The notes beneath the pieces are model-generated. The model searched no databases and was not told the DNA's origin. It saw nothing but the letters and a program-made list of their open reading frames with translations. Shown piece after piece: positions 6,131 through 8,432 of a stretch of DNA of 8,432 nt; position 1 is the stretch's first letter, and each line of letters starts with the position of its first letter. This DNA comes from an uncultured Actinomycetes bacterium (GTDB lineage Bacteria > Actinomycetota > Actinomycetes > Nanopelagicales > Nanopelagicaceae), in the NCBI GenBank assembly GCA_903865885.1, contig CAIPLJ010000151.1, forward strand, positions 1 to 8,432, written 5' to 3'. A program made the position numbers and the translations under genes.

Positions 6131-6991
6131 ATGAGTTTGCCACCGAACTTTTCTCAAGCAGTAGATCTCAGCTCGCTTGGAAAACCGGCACCCGATCTGA
6201 CTTCACCGATTCCTGGTATTGAAGTCACTCCACTTAATTTGCAGGCTGAAATTCTTCCACTTTCAAAGTCAAAGCCAGTCATCGTTCTATGTTGGTCTCC
6301 GCGTTCTCCCGAATCAGTTGAGTTATTGCGCACGCTCGGAAAGTTAGAGAGCGCAGGCGGAGAAAAATGGATTCTTGCCCACGTCAATATTGATGAACAA
6401 GCTCCCGTTGCGCAAGCACTGCAAGCGCGAACAATTCCGTATGGAGTTGTATTTATTGGGGGACAGGCTGTTCCATTTCTTGAACAACCACTGAGCGAAG
6501 ATCAACTGCGTGAAGTCATTACCAAGATTCTTACCTTGGCTGCGCAACAAGGAATCGGTGAAGAACCTGTTGAAGAGACTGAACCTGAAGAAGATGAAGC
6601 ACTTGCAGCCCTTGATCAAGGAGATTACCCAGCTGCTGAAGCTGCCTATAAGCGTTTGATTGCTCGTAAACCAACAGATGCCTATGCAAAGTTAGGACTT
6701 GCGCAGGTTCAGTTACTGGCTCGCACACACGGTGTCGACGCTGCGAAGGTGATGGAAGATGCCATTAAGCGCCCTGATGATATTGATCTTCAGATTCAAT
6801 GCGCAGATGTTGAAGTCATGAGCGGATATCTTGAACCTGCCTTTGATCGACTTTTGCGCTTACTTCTCGTGATGCATGGTGATGAACAAAAAGTTATTAA
6901 AGATCGATTGCTCGAGCTCTTTGCTCTCGTTGACCAAGCTGATCCACGAGTTATTAAAGCCCGTGCTCAGCTTGCGAATGCGCTCTTTTAA
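6131..6991 (+). CDS. CnoX/YbbN-like thioredoxin-fold plus TPR protein (Rv1324-like)
   Basis: A 286-residue cytoplasmic protein with two parts. Residues about 24-137 form a thioredoxin fold: strand PVIVLCW (49-55), the active-site equivalent WSPRSPES (55-62), ILAHVNIDEQ (81-90) and cis-Pro103 in TIPYGVVF. An acidic linker (144-156) leads to TPR-like helices (157-190, DQGDYPAAEAAYKRLIARKP) and a C-terminal helical domain ending RAQLANALF, which closely matches the mycobacterial Rv1324 ending as I recall it. E. coli CnoX (YbbN) is a holdase that hands clients to GroEL and keeps a Cys in SQHC, and Rv1324 has SEVC; here the site reads S59-P-E-S62, with no Cys. The remaining Cys54 lies just before the Trp. 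It is therefore likely a chaperone-type scaffold without dithiol chemistry. It follows the DUF4032 gene and precedes the MFS gene by 2 bp. Confidence 0.9.
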   Translation: MSLPPNFSQAVDLSSLGKPAPDLTSPIPGIEVTPLNLQAEILPLSKSKPVIVLCWSPRSPESVELLRTLGKLESAGGEKWILAHVNIDEQAPVAQALQARTIPYGVVFIGGQAVPFLEQPLSEDQLREVITKILTLAAQQGIGEEPVEETEPEEDEALAALDQGDYPAAEAAYKRLIARKPTDAYAKLGLAQVQLLARTHGVDAAKVMEDAIKRPDDIDLQIQCADVEVMSGYLEPAFDRLLRLLLVMHGDEQKVIKDRLLELFALVDQADPRVIKARAQLANALF

Positions 6992-6993
6992 TT

Positions 6994-8205
6994 ATGGCTC
7001 AAATCTCCATTGCTCCAGAGCGCGAACAGAAATTACTGCACACAGTCTTCTTTCTCTTCGGATTTTCGATTATGGCTTGGGTGCCTCGGTTTCCAGAGGT
7101 TAAAGCGCAACTTGGTTTAAATAATGGTGCATTCGGATCTCTCATTAGTACGGGTTCAGTCGGTGCATTTCTAGGCTTACTGACAGTTGGTCACATCATT
7201 CACAGATTCGGTGCAAAGCGAGTCACAGTCACTGCGATTGTTATTCTGCTGACTTCTCTGGCAAGTGTTGTACATACACATTCAACACTTCTCTTTCTCA
7301 TTTTGAATATCACATTTGGATTTGGAATTACTGCAGTCCATGTCTGTATCAATAGCCAAGCCTTCCACTTTTTAGAGAGAAGTGGCAAAAACCTCATTAC
7401 ATCCTCTGCAGGTTTCTGGAGTTTTGGTGCTCTAGCCTCTGCAATTGTTTCGGGATTCCTCGTCGGCCATATTTCTCTAGTCGCACAAATCGATGTCATC
7501 TGTGCGGTAGCAGCGGTATTAATGATTGGAATTATCCTAAGTCTGCACACTGTATTAATCACGGCAAATCAAGATTCATCCCAAGATTTCAGCATTAAAG
7601 AAATCTTTACCTCTTTTCACATTGATTGGCCTGTCAGCTTGGGCATGGCATGTGCTATCTATCTTGAATTTGCAATCGGTGACTGGGGAACCATCTTTAC
7701 TAAAGATCGATTAGCGATTGCGCCTGGACTTGCCGCCGTCCCTTACATTTTTTTCACAGCCGCGATGATCTTTGGTCGGCTCGTGATTGTGCAGCGCTTA
7801 GAAAAACGCGATGAACTCTATGTCTGGGTGCGCAGAGCAGCGCTCCTTGCAGGTTTAGGGTTTGGAATATCAATCATTGTTGCAACACATCTGCCCGCCA
7901 GTGCACAGTGGTGGTCTTACGCACTCTTCTTACTCGGCTTCACACTTGCTGGAATAGGTTCATCATTTCTTGGACCATCATTTTTTGCTGCAGCCAATCG
8001 CAGATCTTCACAGCCCAGCGCAGTAGTTGTAGGCCAATTCGGAGTGGTCAATAACGTGCTGACCTTTGTTGTGAAATGGATTGTTGCGTGGACAATTCAA
8101 TTTACAGGTTCGATTGCACTAGCGATGATGATTCCAGCTGCGATGCTCTTAATTTCCACCTTCTTTGTGGGTGTACTTAAAAAAGACAGCACAGCTACGA
8201 AGTAG
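6994..8205 (+). CDS. MFS transporter (YbjJ/FucP-like group)
   Basis: A 403-residue inner-membrane secondary transporter with about 12 hydrophobic segments. The first is at about 15-33 (LHTVFFLFGFSIMAWVPRF); a motif-A-like loop, GHIIHRFGAKR (66-76), lies between segments 2 and 3; a polar central loop (about 185-205) separates the two halves; and a conserved-looking GFTLAGIGSSFLGPSFFA lies in the second half. The WVPRFPEVKAQLGLNNGAFG opening resembles the YbjJ-type branch of MFS near the sugar/fucose permeases, but the substrate cannot be assigned. The start ATG is only 2 bp after the CnoX-like stop (TAATTATG) with no SD, so translation probably relies on reinitiation from the upstream gene. 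The gene is convergent with aceE, with 18 bp between stops and no terminator hairpin seen. Confidence 0.9.
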   Translation: MAQISIAPEREQKLLHTVFFLFGFSIMAWVPRFPEVKAQLGLNNGAFGSLISTGSVGAFLGLLTVGHIIHRFGAKRVTVTAIVILLTSLASVVHTHSTLLFLILNITFGFGITAVHVCINSQAFHFLERSGKNLITSSAGFWSFGALASAIVSGFLVGHISLVAQIDVICAVAAVLMIGIILSLHTVLITANQDSSQDFSIKEIFTSFHIDWPVSLGMACAIYLEFAIGDWGTIFTKDRLAIAPGLAAVPYIFFTAAMIFGRLVIVQRLEKRDELYVWVRRAALLAGLGFGISIIVATHLPASAQWWSYALFLLGFTLAGIGSSFLGPSFFAAANRRSSQPSAVVVGQFGVVNNVLTFVVKWIVAWTIQFTGSIALAMMIPAAMLLISTFFVGVLKKDSTATK

Positions 8206-8223
8206 ATCAGTAAGAGGCTGTTA

Positions 8224-8432
8224 TCAACCCGAACCTTCGGTGTTGCCAGCATCTGCTGAACGCACATCGAAGATACGGTACTTATCGATAGCTTCTTGAA
8301 CTACAGATTCCTTTACCTCGCCAGACTTTGCAAGCTCTGCAAGAGTTGCAACTGTGATTGATTCTGCATCCACCTTGAAGTGGCGACGAAGCGCACCGCG
8401 AGTATCGGAAAGTCCAAAGCCATCTGTTCCAA
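8224..8432 (-). CDS. aceE: Pyruvate dehydrogenase E1 component, C-terminal end (cut by window edge)
   Basis: The last 68 codons of a homodimeric-type pyruvate dehydrogenase E1, the thiamine-diphosphate enzyme that decarboxylates pyruvate and passes the acetyl group to the E2 lipoyl domain. The visible part begins with GTDGFGLSDTRGALRRHFKV and continues with DAESITVATLAELAKSGEV and IDKYRIFDV before a short tail ending GNTEGSG. The (L)GTDGFGxSDTR...R.(H/Y)F..DAES and YRI.DV pattern fits AceE of actinobacteria and proteobacteria rather than the E1-beta subunit of alpha2beta2 enzymes. Position 8432 falls two bases into a codon, so the frame continues out of the window. The stop codon TGA (complement of 8224-8226) is followed by a second in-phase-shifted TAA-like sequence without a hairpin. 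Confidence 0.9.
   Translation of the reverse strand, partial: GTDGFGLSDTRGALRRHFKVDAESITVATLAELAKSGEVKESVVQEAIDKYRIFDVRSADAGNTEGSG

Noticed and set aside
7200..7562. Minus-strand open frame of 120 codons inside the MFS gene
   Set aside because: It is antisense to well-supported transmembrane segments, and its composition is that of a reverse-frame shadow.
8228..8239. Small inverted repeat CCGAACCTTCGG near the aceE stop as a terminator
   Set aside because: The stem is only 5 bp with a 2-nt loop, has no T-run on either strand and lies inside the aceE coding region.
1..8432. CRISPR array, tRNA/rRNA, insertion sequence, phage or integrated element
   Set aside because: No spaced direct repeats, cloverleaf, transposase or integrase coding region, or terminal inverted repeats were seen; coding sequence fills almost the whole window with even composition.

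Overview
The window looks like ordinary, very compact chromosome from a moderate-GC actinomycete. Several genes point to Actinomycetota: a small CxxC/HxHxxC protein of the Streptomyces-type family ending in RNAPR(Y/F), a DUF4032 kinase-like protein, a CnoX-like thioredoxin/TPR protein resembling mycobacterial Rv1324, and the C-terminus of a homodimeric-type pyruvate dehydrogenase E1 (AceE). Base composition is near-balanced by eye, well below that of Streptomyces or Mycobacterium. With the near absence of intergenic DNA, this suggests a streamlined planktonic lineage such as the freshwater acI group (Nanopelagicales). That placement is inference, not proof.

Layout. 1-1123 (minus): a two-gene ABC-2 export operon, ATPase then permease, with the permease cut by the window edge. 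1171-1488 (plus): the small putative zinc-binding protein. 1492-2973 (minus): an aldehyde dehydrogenase. 2996-3706 (plus): a small alpha/beta hydrolase. 3703-4818 (minus): an AI-2E-family (PerM-like) membrane protein. 4853-8205 (plus): a three-gene run of DUF4032 protein, CnoX-like protein and MFS transporter. 8224-8432 (minus): the 3' end of aceE. No gap between genes exceeds about 50 bp, and I saw no tRNA, rRNA, CRISPR array, insertion sequence or obvious terminator.

How the parts work together. The ABC ATPase and permease are almost certainly partners, because they overlap by 8 bp and the permease has a strong GGAGG site inside the ATPase gene. The DUF4032, CnoX-like and MFS genes are probably co-transcribed (gaps of 30 and 2 bp), but no shared pathway is evident. 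The other neighbours are alternating, divergent or convergent, and look functionally unrelated.

The most interesting layer is regulatory. The first gene of each visible transcription unit with a divergent neighbour has a -10-like hexamer (best matches TACAAT, TAGACT, TAGTCT) 5-7 nt from its start codon. This is the geometry of leaderless transcripts. In the 22-bp gap between the aldehyde dehydrogenase and the hydrolase, two oppositely oriented -10 hexamers share a TA and each lies exactly 6 nt from its ATG. I found no clear new defence, mobile or biosynthetic system.
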